Shown piece by piece: positions 8,773 to 16,585 of a DNA stretch of 41,269 nt. Each line of letters begins with the position of its first letter. The stretch's first letter is position 1. This DNA is from G020353115 sp964481765 (lineage in GTDB: Bacteria; Bacteroidota; Bacteroidia; Bacteroidales; VadinHA17). The stretch covers positions 1 through 41,269 of the forward strand of contig CAYZVJ010000016.1 in NCBI GenBank assembly GCA_964481765.1, read 5' to 3'. Under the pieces are notes generated by a model. It saw only the letters and a list, made by a program, of their open reading frames with translations. It made no database searches and was not told the DNA's origin. The position numbers and the translations under genes were made by a program.

Positions 8773-9315
8773 ATGAAAAGACAATTTTATTATCTACTCA
8801 CCCTGGTTGTAATTCCCCTGATCTTCTCCTGCCAAACTGCAGTACAAACCGAAGAGGTTGATGTTGAACAGGAAAAAGAAGCCATTATGGCTTTGTTAAA
8901 TGCGGAGGCCAAAGCTGCTGCTGAACTCGATATTGATACGATCATTGCCATGCATGTCCAGGATGAAGTCGACTCCAGGCTTCAGATTGGCAGAGAAAGT
9001 TATACAATCTATAATGGTTGGAAAGAGGTCGAAGCAATTTTTGAAAGTTGGCGGAATATGGATTTTTCCAATATGACAAATATCCGGAACCATAAGGAAA
9101 ATATGATATTGAAAGTTGGCAACAACTGGGCATGGTTGATCTGTGACAATATCTGGGAGTACGATACGGAAGGGGAGCCGGTAAAAGATGTAAACATTCA
9201 GATTAATTTTCTTGAAAAGGTTGATGGTGAATGGAAATTCTCCTTCCAGGCATATATTGCCAAGCCACAACCGGATGATGACGAAGATGAAGGAATGGAA
9301 GAGGAGGATGAATGA
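8773..9315 (+). CDS. SnoaL/NTF2-like lipoprotein
   Basis: The 180-residue product has a lipoprotein signal ending LIFSC (Cys20). Residues about 32-170 look like a SnoaL/NTF2-like alpha+beta cone. An N-terminal helix EKEAIMALLNAEAKAAAELDI is followed by an IGRESYTIYNGWKEVEAIF segment and strands such as WAWLICDNIWEY and VDGEWKFSFQAYI, as in DUF4440-type proteins. The C-terminus is a short acidic tail. Such domains form pockets that bind or act on small molecules, but sequence alone does not give the ligand. It sits between an exported phosphoesterase and a T9SS cargo gene, each with a spacer of 160-210 bp, so co-transcription is not evident. Confidence 0.82.
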   Translation: MKRQFYYLLTLVVIPLIFSCQTAVQTEEVDVEQEKEAIMALLNAEAKAAAELDIDTIIAMHVQDEVDSRLQIGRESYTIYNGWKEVEAIFESWRNMDFSNMTNIRNHKENMILKVGNNWAWLICDNIWEYDTEGEPVKDVNIQINFLEKVDGEWKFSFQAYIAKPQPDDDEDEGMEEEDE

Positions 9316-9423
9316 TTGTTATTATGGTTCTAATTCGATAACTGGATTGCTTGTTGGTTAGGAGCGAGCCGGTCTGGTCAACCGTATCTGACTGATATAA
9401 AGTGCGAATCCTATCCATTAAAT

Positions 9424-9456
9424 TTTGGGATTAATTCCGGAGATTTCATATTTTTA
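9424..9456 (+). promoter_or_regulatory. Candidate promoter for the Asp-box T9SS gene
   Basis: TTTG (9424-9427), a 21-nt spacer and TATTTTTA (9449-9456) fit the Bacteroidota consensus with one mismatch in the last base of the -7 box. Predicted leader is about 16 nt before the ATG at 9478. Confidence 0.45.
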
Positions 9457-9477
9457 CTGTAACCAGCGGTTGAAAAA

Positions 9478-12264
9478 ATGCTTATCCGGTTTAGAACCAT
9501 CCATCGATGGCTGATCGTTTTATGTTCTGCCACCTGTCTGTTGGTTTCAGTCATTCTTCTTAAATCTAACTGCAACCAGGAAAGAGACAGGTATGAGGCT
9601 TTCCTGTTAAACCGGTTTCATGAAATTCCCGATTACAATATTGAGCAACCAGATACCCTGGTAAGGCCTGACCGTCCCGACCTGGCCGCTTTTCATGAAT
9701 ATGTCATGACCGTCGATCCGGAACTTCAGCGTGTCCCTGCAGAACGGCTTGCAAAAGCCTATGAGCAAACCCGGATCATCCGGTTGAACCGTAAACAGGA
9801 AAAATCTGTTGCCGATGCGCTGGAGTGGACCGGTTATCCATCCGAAAGCGGTGGGCGTACCCGGTCGTTGATGTTTGATCCGAATGATCCGGAACACAAA
9901 AAGGTTTGGGCAGGTTCAGTGACCGGTGGTTTGTGGTACAACGAGGACATAACCACCCGGGGTTCTCCATGGATTGCCGTGAACGATTTCTGGGATAACC
10001 TTGCAATCAGTTGCATCGCTTCCGATCCGAACAATCCCCTGATTTTTTATGTCGGTACCGGTGAAGCTTCTACTGCCGTGATCATCTACCGGGAGTCTTC
10101 AGGACGGGGTTCAGGCATTTTTAAAAGCACCGATGGAGGCGATACCTGGAACCTTCTCCCATCAACGGAAGAATTTGCTTACGTAACCGATATCGAGATC
10201 CGGAACGAGGGTGGGGAAAGTGTATTGTATGCCGGTGTGGTATCGGGAACATACAAGGGATCCGAACACCCATCAGTACCAGGTGATGGTTTATACCGCT
10301 CCGCAGATGGAGGAGAAACGTGGGTGCAGGTATTGCCATCGATCACCGGGTTAACAGTATCGTATGCTCCTTCGGACATAGAGATCAGTGCCGCAGGCAG
10401 GATATTTGTCGGGACAGGGAGAAATCTTGATGGTGAAGGTGCAGCCACCATCCTCTATTCCGATGAAGGGACGACCGGGAGCTGGAACGTTTTCAGCGAT
10501 TACAAAACCATCATCGAAGTCAACGATTCCTTTCCTTACCCGGGGAGGGTGATGCTTGCCAGTGCTCCCTCAGATGCAACTATCCTGTATGCCCTGATCT
10601 CCTCCGGATACATCCGTTACGATTCGTTCATCGGGTATTTTTGCAATCATATTCTTCGTTCGGAAGATCATGGTATTTCCTGGAAAGAGATCACCCTTCC
10701 ACCCTATCATGAAGATCATACCTGGGCTACCCTGGCATGGCATGCACTGACAGCAGCAGTTGACCCTGATGATCCGAATACCCTGTTTATCGGTGGGCTC
10801 GACCTGCTACGAACCACCGATGCATCAGCAGATAATGTTATCTGGCAATACCTCTCCTGCTGGTGGAACAAAGGATATAATTATGACCCGGAAGTTTTGC
10901 CGTATGTCCATGCAGACCAGCATGCCATTGTTTTTCGTCCCGGTTCATCCGACGAGATCGTATTCACTAACGACGGCGGTGTGTTTTACACGGATAGCGG
11001 CAGAGCAGCCCAACCCGGGTTTTACGAAATGAACACCAATTTTACAACCCTGCAATTCTATACGGGAGCAATCCATCCCAATCCCGGGGTCAACTACTAT
11101 CTGGGGGGGCTCCAGGATAACGGAACTCTGCTCTACCAGGAGGGATCATTTCCCTGGTTTATCTTTGTCAGCGGGGGCGATGGAGCATTCTGTTTTATCG
11201 ATGATGATGAACCGTGGTACCAGATCACATCGGTTTACCGTAATCTATACTACTTCATAGATGCCAGTGTTGACTGGCAACAGGAGCGGTATGAAAATTT
11301 CTATGGTACGGGTACTTTTATCAATCCTGCCGATTATGATTCACGATTGAACACGTTGTTTGCCAACGGTATGAACTTTACGGGAGAGTTTGATAACCGC
11401 CTGGTTGTGATCGATCACATACCGGAGAATCCTACCGGAAGATTTGTCGTGCTCAATACCGGATCGCCCGTGCCCTATTCCCATATCCACGTATCCCGAT
11501 ATTCCCCCCTGGAGAGCACTACACTCTATCTGGGTACACAATCGGGCCGCCTGTTCAGGGTGCAGCATGCACAGAAAAATCCCGTTGTAAAGGATATCAC
11601 GGGAATCAATTTCCCTGTGGGGAATATCTCATCGGTTGCTATGGGAGGGTCTGAAGATACCCTGCTGGTTACCTTTTCAAATTATGGCGTGGAGTCGGTA
11701 TGGATGACAAAAGATAGCGGGATAACCTGGGAAAACAAGGAAGGGAATTTGCCCGATATGCCCGTGCGTTGGAGCATCCTTCTGCCCCAGGATGCGACCA
11801 GGGCACTTCTGGCAACGGAAATCGGCGTTTGGGCTACGGATGACCTGGACAGTGATCCGGTTGAATGGGTTCCTGCCAACAACGGAATGGCAAATGTACG
11901 TGTTGACATGCTTCGGTTACGCAGAAGTGACAACACGATACTGGCAGCAACACATGGCAGGGGTTTTTTTACGGCTTCCTATAAAGACAACCTTATTCCG
12001 GTTGATCCGGATGATCTTAAAATTGACCTCTATCCCAATCCGACCCACGGGTACCTTAGGCTCTCTTTTTTCTGCAATGAAATGGGAGAGATAGACATCA
12101 AGATTACAAACTCCCGGGGGCAGGTCATCATTTCCCATAGTGCGAGAAGTTATCCCGGTCCTTATAGTCAAGTGTTTGATATAACGCGTGAAGCGGGCGG
12201 GCTGTATATCGTTACCATTACCGTCAGTGGAACCACCTTCCAGAAAAAGGTCATCCGGTTGTGA
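9478..12264 (+). CDS. Asp-box (BNR/VPS10-like) propeller protein with T9SS sorting domain
   Basis: The 928-residue product has an N-terminal hydrophobic export signal (about 12-30). The long beta-propeller region contains sialidase-type Asp boxes: STDGGDTW (near 215), SADGGETW (near 275), SEDHGISW (near 394) and TKDSGITW (near 743). The segment GYPSESGGRTRSLMFDP near 120 is typical of the secreted Bacteroidota glycosyl-hydrolase-like or VPS10-type sortilin repeats. Residues about 843-928 are a T9SS type A sorting domain: IDLYPNPTHGYLRLSF, an ITNSRGQVI strand, then GLYIVTITVSG and the terminal KKVIRL. It should be exported by T9SS and anchored or released at the surface. No catalytic triad of a sialidase is apparent, so binding or adhesion is as likely as hydrolysis. 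Confidence 0.92.
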   Translation: MLIRFRTIHRWLIVLCSATCLLVSVILLKSNCNQERDRYEAFLLNRFHEIPDYNIEQPDTLVRPDRPDLAAFHEYVMTVDPELQRVPAERLAKAYEQTRIIRLNRKQEKSVADALEWTGYPSESGGRTRSLMFDPNDPEHKKVWAGSVTGGLWYNEDITTRGSPWIAVNDFWDNLAISCIASDPNNPLIFYVGTGEASTAVIIYRESSGRGSGIFKSTDGGDTWNLLPSTEEFAYVTDIEIRNEGGESVLYAGVVSGTYKGSEHPSVPGDGLYRSADGGETWVQVLPSITGLTVSYAPSDIEISAAGRIFVGTGRNLDGEGAATILYSDEGTTGSWNVFSDYKTIIEVNDSFPYPGRVMLASAPSDATILYALISSGYIRYDSFIGYFCNHILRSEDHGISWKEITLPPYHEDHTWATLAWHALTAAVDPDDPNTLFIGGLDLLRTTDASADNVIWQYLSCWWNKGYNYDPEVLPYVHADQHAIVFRPGSSDEIVFTNDGGVFYTDSGRAAQPGFYEMNTNFTTLQFYTGAIHPNPGVNYYLGGLQDNGTLLYQEGSFPWFIFVSGGDGAFCFIDDDEPWYQITSVYRNLYYFIDASVDWQQERYENFYGTGTFINPADYDSRLNTLFANGMNFTGEFDNRLVVIDHIPENPTGRFVVLNTGSPVPYSHIHVSRYSPLESTTLYLGTQSGRLFRVQHAQKNPVVKDITGINFPVGNISSVAMGGSEDTLLVTFSNYGVESVWMTKDSGITWENKEGNLPDMPVRWSILLPQDATRALLATEIGVWATDDLDSDPVEWVPANNGMANVRVDMLRLRRSDNTILAATHGRGFFTASYKDNLIPVDPDDLKIDLYPNPTHGYLRLSFFCNEMGEIDIKITNSRGQVIISHSARSYPGPYSQVFDITREAGGLYIVTITVSGTTFQKKVIRL

Positions 12265-12278
12265 ACCGATCGGTCAGG

Positions 12279-12746
12279 TCACTTGCTCATCTCCCCGAGA
12301 AACCGGAGAGTCTTCTTATAGATTCCCGGTAAGGAACCCTCTCTTGGACCGGCGATGTTCAGGATCTGAATTGCAGAATCACGGAGCCAGGTTTGCAGAG
12401 ATCCGGTTAAAGACTCATGTGATTTATCCAGATCTATCTCCAGGCATGGCTTCCCATACTGCTTACACAACTTCCGGGTCAATACTGTACCACGGTCATA
12501 AAAATTACTACTGGATATAATGAGTGTCCCATCCGAGTGGAGAATGTTCATTTTTGTTCGTTCCGGGTATTCAGCGGAGCCCGTTTCGAGCAGCGGATAA
12601 GATGTTGATATCGGACCGTCATCTGCTCTCCTCCCTTTCGGACACCAACCACCACAGTGAATTCCCTGTTTCAGGGCAAAATCGAGTGCAGCCCGGTCAA
12701 CGCCGGTCTGGCCTCCGGATATAATCTTTATCCGTTGAAAAATCAT
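12279..12746 (-). CDS. YpsA-like SLOG protein (putative molybdenum carrier family)
   Basis: The 155-residue product begins with a Rossmann-type glycine motif IISGGQTGVDRAALDFAL, followed by GIHCGGWCPKGRRADDG, then SDGTLIISSS and DRGTVLTRKLC. This matches the cpYpsA branch of the SLOG superfamily (Pfam 'putative molybdenum carrier'), which is predicted to bind nucleotide-derived ligands. Despite the family name, a role in molybdenum handling is not established here and no molybdopterin gene is nearby. It overlaps the VanZ gene by 4 bp (12743-12746), so the two are translationally coupled. Its 3' end is only 14 bp from the convergent T9SS gene. Confidence 0.9.
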   Translation of the reverse strand: MIFQRIKIISGGQTGVDRAALDFALKQGIHCGGWCPKGRRADDGPISTSYPLLETGSAEYPERTKMNILHSDGTLIISSSNFYDRGTVLTRKLCKQYGKPCLEIDLDKSHESLTGSLQTWLRDSAIQILNIAGPREGSLPGIYKKTLRFLGEMSK

Positions 12747-13159
12747 TCAACCTCCCCTCCCCTTGTTCGTAATGTTGCCAGGAGGATCAATGAAAACAGT
12801 ACCCCGGTGAGTAATCCGGCGAAGTTTGCATACATGTCCATCGGATTGAAGGTACGGCCCGGTATCCATAGCTGATGGAACTCATCGAGAGAAGCGATCA
12901 AAATCCCACCGATGAGTGTGAACAGTACAAATTTATTGCTGATCCGGTGATCCCTGCCTCCCTTCCAGAATAGCAGTAACGTGACCAAAACAAAATATTC
13001 TACCAGGTGTATCAGGTAATCCAACCGGAAGAGGGTATCTCCGGTTGTCAATTCCGGACCGGGCAAGTTGGGAATGGAGGAGATGGTAATGATCAGGATC
13101 AGCCATGTCCAGAAAAGGTATTTGAAAACAACGCCGTTCTTTGCTTGTTTTAATATCAT
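12743..13159 (-). CDS. VanZ-like membrane protein
   Basis: The 138-residue product has four predicted membrane helices: about 12-30, 48-66, 75-95 and 112-130. Typical VanZ-family signatures are present: DYLIHLVEYFVLVTLLLFW and LIASLDEFHQLWIPGRTFNPMDMYANFAG, including the conserved E-x-x-Q and D-x-x-x-N residues. VanZ proteins are associated with low-level teicoplanin resistance in some Firmicutes, but most homologues have no known role, and no vanA/vanH genes occur here. It is the first gene of a two-gene operon with the YpsA-like gene. The promoter at 13180-13213 is among the best in the window and leaves a leader of about 16 nt. Confidence 0.92.
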   Translation of the reverse strand: MILKQAKNGVVFKYLFWTWLILIITISSIPNLPGPELTTGDTLFRLDYLIHLVEYFVLVTLLLFWKGGRDHRISNKFVLFTLIGGILIASLDEFHQLWIPGRTFNPMDMYANFAGLLTGVLFSLILLATLRTRGGEVE

Positions 13160-13179
13160 CCGGCTAACGAATTAAGCCA

Positions 13180-13213
13180 CAAAGATAGTATTTGTTCCGG
13201 TTTACTTGCCAAA
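13180..13213 (-). promoter_or_regulatory. Bacteroidota-type promoter for the VanZ operon
   Basis: Minus strand TTTG (13213-13210), a 22-nt spacer and TATCTTTG (13187-13180) match the consensus without mismatch. The predicted start near 13176 lies about 16 nt before the VanZ ATG. Confidence 0.75.
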
Positions 13214-13260
13214 CTCCCAACCGATGGCTAAAAATAATCAATGAGGCCTATTCCTCCTGA

Positions 13261-13631
13261 CCGAAAGATTCTATTTTGACCAATGGAAAGCAAAAAGGAT
13301 TCAAATTTGATGATGTGGTGATTACCATTGAAGAGTTTAATTTGGATTTTTGTAGAGGTAATTCAAAACCACGTGAGTGAATGTTCCTTATACCGATAGC
13401 CATGAACAGGTTCTTGGGAAGTTAAAGAATACAGGAGCTGAGCTGCTGATCATCTTTACCCTGAACGAATGGCATGGAGACGGGTATAATAAAAATACCG
13501 AAATAAATTATGATGTCAGCTTCAAGGTATACTATCCGGAGGGTCAATTGCTCGTTGAAAAAACAGACGGGAACCGGGAATTAAATATATACAATCGGAA
13601 TATCATGAGTCTGTGGAGAGTGACTCTCTGA
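13261..13631 (+). pseudogene. Frameshifted, 5'-truncated remnant of an unknown gene
   Basis: Two adjacent open segments in different frames read like one protein. The first (13261-13380) gives a plausible globular stretch containing GFKFDDVVITIEEFNLDF and ends in TGA at 13378. The second (13377-13631) continues with VNVPYTDSHEQVLGKL and then ELLIIFTLNEWHGDG, ending SLWRVTL. A single missing base near 13378 would restore one frame. Upstream the first frame is blocked by TGA at 13258-13260 with no signal peptide or good start, so the 5' end is gone too. The 84-codon second part could start at GTG 13377 and be a small real protein, but the coding character of the segment before it argues for decay. 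Family not recognised. Confidence 0.55.
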
Positions 13632-14070
13632 GTCGCTCATGATCTGCCAGATCATTTACCGATCCTTTGGAACGGAAACGACTTTGGAAACCTGCCTGCC
13701 ATGCCTCCGGCAGGTAAACCGGCGAGGCAGGCGTCTGACGGATACATTAATAGACGTTTGGTAAATTGCGGTCCATGAAACGGGTTCCCTATTATATATC
13801 ATTGTAGTTGGACCGCTTTGGAAGGGATGAATTCAACCCAGGGTTGCACTCGCTTGCACTCGTTTACCCTGGGCTATCAACATTGCGCTACTACGGAGCT
13901 AAAAAATTAATAACCAATTACTAATAATAACTTCCTTAGCTTTTATTTTAATAGCACAACAGGTTAACCTACTTACTTGTAATAGTTGCTGTTGATGCTC
14001 GACAACAACATGCTATTCTACGATATTAGGATCAGGTGTTCGACAACACCGTGTCATCCTGGGGCATCTG
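13632..14070. repeat. Intergenic repeat mosaic
   Basis: Gene-free spacer 13632-14121. It contains CCTGCCTGCC at 13691-13700 and a copy of the rnhB start-region element (13754-13782, 26 of 29 positions identical to 32933-32961). CGGTCCA at 13769-13775 pairs with TGGACCG at 13809-13815. CCCAGGG at 13837-13843 pairs with CCCTGGG at 13867-13873, and a GCT-ACTACGG-AGC box lies at 13888-13899. These last three modules come in the same order at 35035-35168. GGTGTT-CGAC-AACACC at 14035-14050 is a further hairpin. Confidence 0.7.
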
Positions 14071-14082
14071 GATTATATTCAG

Positions 14083-14090
14083 TAAATTTG
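14083..14090 (+). promoter_or_regulatory. -7 box for the FN3/propeller lipoprotein gene
   Basis: TAAATTTG is an exact TAnnTTTG match 31 bp before the ATG at 14122. No good TTTG lies at the expected upstream distance, so strength is uncertain. Confidence 0.45.
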
Positions 14091-14121
14091 ATGTAACCAA
14101 CTAAAAACAAAGAATAGTAAG

Positions 14122-15894
14122 ATGAAAAAAAGTATGTTCTCCGGCCTGAAAGTAATGTTTTTAATCTCCTTTTTGTTCATCCTGGTTTTCTCCTGTGAAA
14201 AGGAGGATACGGTAAATGTGCCAAAGGGGCTGAGTGCATCCGATGGTACCTATATAGGAACTATATTTATTAATTGGGATCCGGTCCCTGATGCAGAAGC
14301 TTATGAAATATGGCGTAAAGATCCATTTACAGGGGAATGGGAAGAGCTTGGTTGGCTGGAGGATCCACTGTGGTGGGATATTGGATGGTTGTTACCAGGA
14401 GAAGAAATTATCCCCGGTCAGGTATACCAGTATAAATGCCGGGCACACCGTAATGAGGGTGGATTTAGTGATTTTACTGATGTTGAAGAAGGATTTGCAT
14501 TCAATCCGGAAAAAGTGACAGTGACTGAAATAACCAGGGTTGATGAGAATCATATGCTACTAGTCTGGACAGATCCGAACAATGAAAGTACGCTGGTAAA
14601 TCGAACAATGACGAACTATAATATTTACTTTGCAATACAAACGAATTTAAATAATATTAACCTTACCGGTACAACATCCGACAAAAACTTCACGGATTAT
14701 CTATTTGCCCCTGATGAAACCTATTATTATAAGGTTGCTATTGCATACGATTTTATGATTGATGGTACTCCGGTAACTAAAGAATTCGATGCGGATATGA
14801 TAAAAGAAGGGAATGGTGGAGATGAACTGGAAACAATTAATTACTCGAGAACGGGATTGATTACCATAAACTCTGTAAGTGATGGGATCTCGTTCGTTGA
14901 GATGAAAATTGAAAACGGGATTCCCTATTTGGGTGTTCTCAAGGATTATACTATTTCTGGTAATCCGGGAATTTACAAACTCAACGGAACAACCTGGGAA
15001 GAGCTGGGAGGAACACTTCCATCCGATATTACCACCGGATCCATTACGGATATGGGAATTGCTGCAGGAAGCAGCAATCAATACCTTGCCGGACTTGATG
15101 GTGATTCAATCTACATCTATGGATTCAATGGGAGTTCCTGGTCAGAAAACCTGGCAGCAGGAAATATGGGAATGGCCCAGGCACCTGCAGCGATGGATCT
15201 GGAAGTATTGAGTAACGAAGTATTTGTGGCGATGAAAGCATATCCTGACTGGGATCTGACAGTCGTTAAGTGGACCGGCTCATCCTGGAATAGTGTTGGT
15301 GGTGATGTCAATGGATGGATTGAATCTGACAATGACGTATTCAACGTGGCTCTGGAAAACTTTGATGGAACGCTCTATCTCTATTATACCGTCCAGAATA
15401 GTGATTATAATCACACCCTCCACATAAAGCATCTGAACGGCACAACCTGGGAAACGGATTTGGCATGGACTGCCGATTACATTATGAACATCCAGGTGGC
15501 ACAGGGATCAGGGATACTCTATTTTACAAGTTCAACCCAGTGGTTAGCCCAATACAGAGGTGGTGTCTATAAGGTTACTTCAACATCAACGGTTGAAACC
15601 CTGGCCGATGGGAATGATGATTGGTTTTATACCCCCTATGCCATTGCCGTTGATTCGGATGGGAATGTTATTATTTGTTCAGAGAAAATTGAATCACAAA
15701 GTGCTATCTATCCGGCGCTGTTTCTATATGACGGCAATAACTGGAAATCAGTTTCAGGGGATTTCTCAGATGGAGATTCTCCGGTTGCCGTTAGAACAAT
15801 CGGAACAGATATTTATTATGCGTATGGAGATGCTTCAAATCAAACCGCTTTAAATGATCCAAAAGCATTAAAGTCTGCAAGGTTTACAAAATAA
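14122..15894 (+). CDS. FN3/beta-propeller lipoprotein
   Basis: The 590-residue product has a lipoprotein signal ending LVFSC (Cys25) followed by EKEDT. Residues about 33-125 look like a fibronectin type III domain (PKGLSASDGTYIGTIFINWD, then YEIWRKD and YQYKCRAH). A second FN3-like domain spans about 127-230 (VTVTEITRVDENHMLLVW, then YYYKVAIAYDF). From about 240 to the end it is beta-propeller-like, with repeated blades of the form W-hydrophobic-x-G-x-hydrophobic-x-x-hydrophobic (LNGTTWEELGG, FNGSSWSENLA, WTGSSWNSVGG, LNGTTWETDLA, YDGNNWKSVSG). It is probably a surface or periplasmic binding protein. No catalytic motif is seen and function is unknown. A TAAATTTG box lies just upstream. Confidence 0.85.
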   Translation: MKKSMFSGLKVMFLISFLFILVFSCEKEDTVNVPKGLSASDGTYIGTIFINWDPVPDAEAYEIWRKDPFTGEWEELGWLEDPLWWDIGWLLPGEEIIPGQVYQYKCRAHRNEGGFSDFTDVEEGFAFNPEKVTVTEITRVDENHMLLVWTDPNNESTLVNRTMTNYNIYFAIQTNLNNINLTGTTSDKNFTDYLFAPDETYYYKVAIAYDFMIDGTPVTKEFDADMIKEGNGGDELETINYSRTGLITINSVSDGISFVEMKIENGIPYLGVLKDYTISGNPGIYKLNGTTWEELGGTLPSDITTGSITDMGIAAGSSNQYLAGLDGDSIYIYGFNGSSWSENLAAGNMGMAQAPAAMDLEVLSNEVFVAMKAYPDWDLTVVKWTGSSWNSVGGDVNGWIESDNDVFNVALENFDGTLYLYYTVQNSDYNHTLHIKHLNGTTWETDLAWTADYIMNIQVAQGSGILYFTSSTQWLAQYRGGVYKVTSTSTVETLADGNDDWFYTPYAIAVDSDGNVIICSEKIESQSAIYPALFLYDGNNWKSVSGDFSDGDSPVAVRTIGTDIYYAYGDASNQTALNDPKALKSARFTK

Positions 15895-15952
15895 CACTTG
15901 ATTGTAACATATCGCTGTCCCGTTCGTCTTTTCTATAGAAAAACATCCTATC

Positions 15953-16456
15953 ATGAAAAAGCTGATCATTATTTCCCTTGTAGCCCTTACCTCCTTCAGT
16001 GTATCGGCTCAGCCATCACAAACAGACAAATTGTTCATCAAATACCGCGGTATGGATGGGGTGATGTCGCTTTACATTCCCGGATTCATATGCCGGTTTG
16101 CCGCTTCAGTGGCAGACCTGGATGCTGAAGAAGAAGAACTGTTGCGCACCATACGATCCATTAAGATCCTCACGGTAGAACATCCTGTTTTGAATCATAC
16201 ACTGAATTTTGCAAAAGAGATCAATTGCGACAGGATGGATTCGCGGTATGAACTCCTTCTTGAAGTGCATGAAGAAGATGAAGATGTACTGATATTCGCA
16301 CGGGAGAAGAATCACCGCATCACCGAGTTGGCCATCGTAGTTGGGGGTGACGAAAATGCAGTGGTATGCATCAAAGGGAGAATGGATCATGATCTGCTTT
16401 ACGCCCTGTCTGAGGTGACCGGTATTTCAGAATGTTCCCATACCAGTGAACTATAG
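15953..16456 (+). CDS. DUF4252 exported protein
   Basis: The 167-residue product has a type I signal peptide (MKKLIIISLVALTSFSVSAQ). The mature part fits DUF4252, a small Bacteroidota family. It starts with a K-Y-x-G-x-x-G-V-M-S-hydrophobic-Y-I-P pattern (KYRGMDGVMSLYIPGF), followed by IRSIKILTVE and later YELLLEVHEEDEDVLIFARE and ITELAIVVGGDENAVVCIKG. No biochemical role is known for the family. Members are often found near genes for extracytoplasmic sigma factors, but none is seen here. It lies 58 bp after the FN3/propeller lipoprotein gene, so shared transcription is possible. Confidence 0.85.
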   Translation: MKKLIIISLVALTSFSVSAQPSQTDKLFIKYRGMDGVMSLYIPGFICRFAASVADLDAEEEELLRTIRSIKILTVEHPVLNHTLNFAKEINCDRMDSRYELLLEVHEEDEDVLIFAREKNHRITELAIVVGGDENAVVCIKGRMDHDLLYALSEVTGISECSHTSEL

Positions 16457-16554
16457 TGTTTAACGGCATGAGGTTCAAAGAAATTCCTGATGTTATTCCC
16501 ACACTTTATTTAACTTCTTCGTAGGGATAGGCTTTTCAATTAAACATAAATTAT

Positions 16555-16562
16555 TATTTTTG
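16555..16562 (+). promoter_or_regulatory. -7 box for the PorE-like gene
   Basis: TATTTTTG is an exact TAnnTTTG match, 23 bp before the ATG at 16586. Upstream only a T-rich stretch near 16533 stands in for the -33 box. Confidence 0.45.
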
Positions 16563-16585
16563 AGGATAATACAATCCGGACCATC

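Noticed and set aside
12279..13159. VanZ as evidence of a glycopeptide resistance cluster
   Set aside because: No vanH, vanA or vanX-type genes occur in the window; VanZ-like proteins are widespread without a resistance role.
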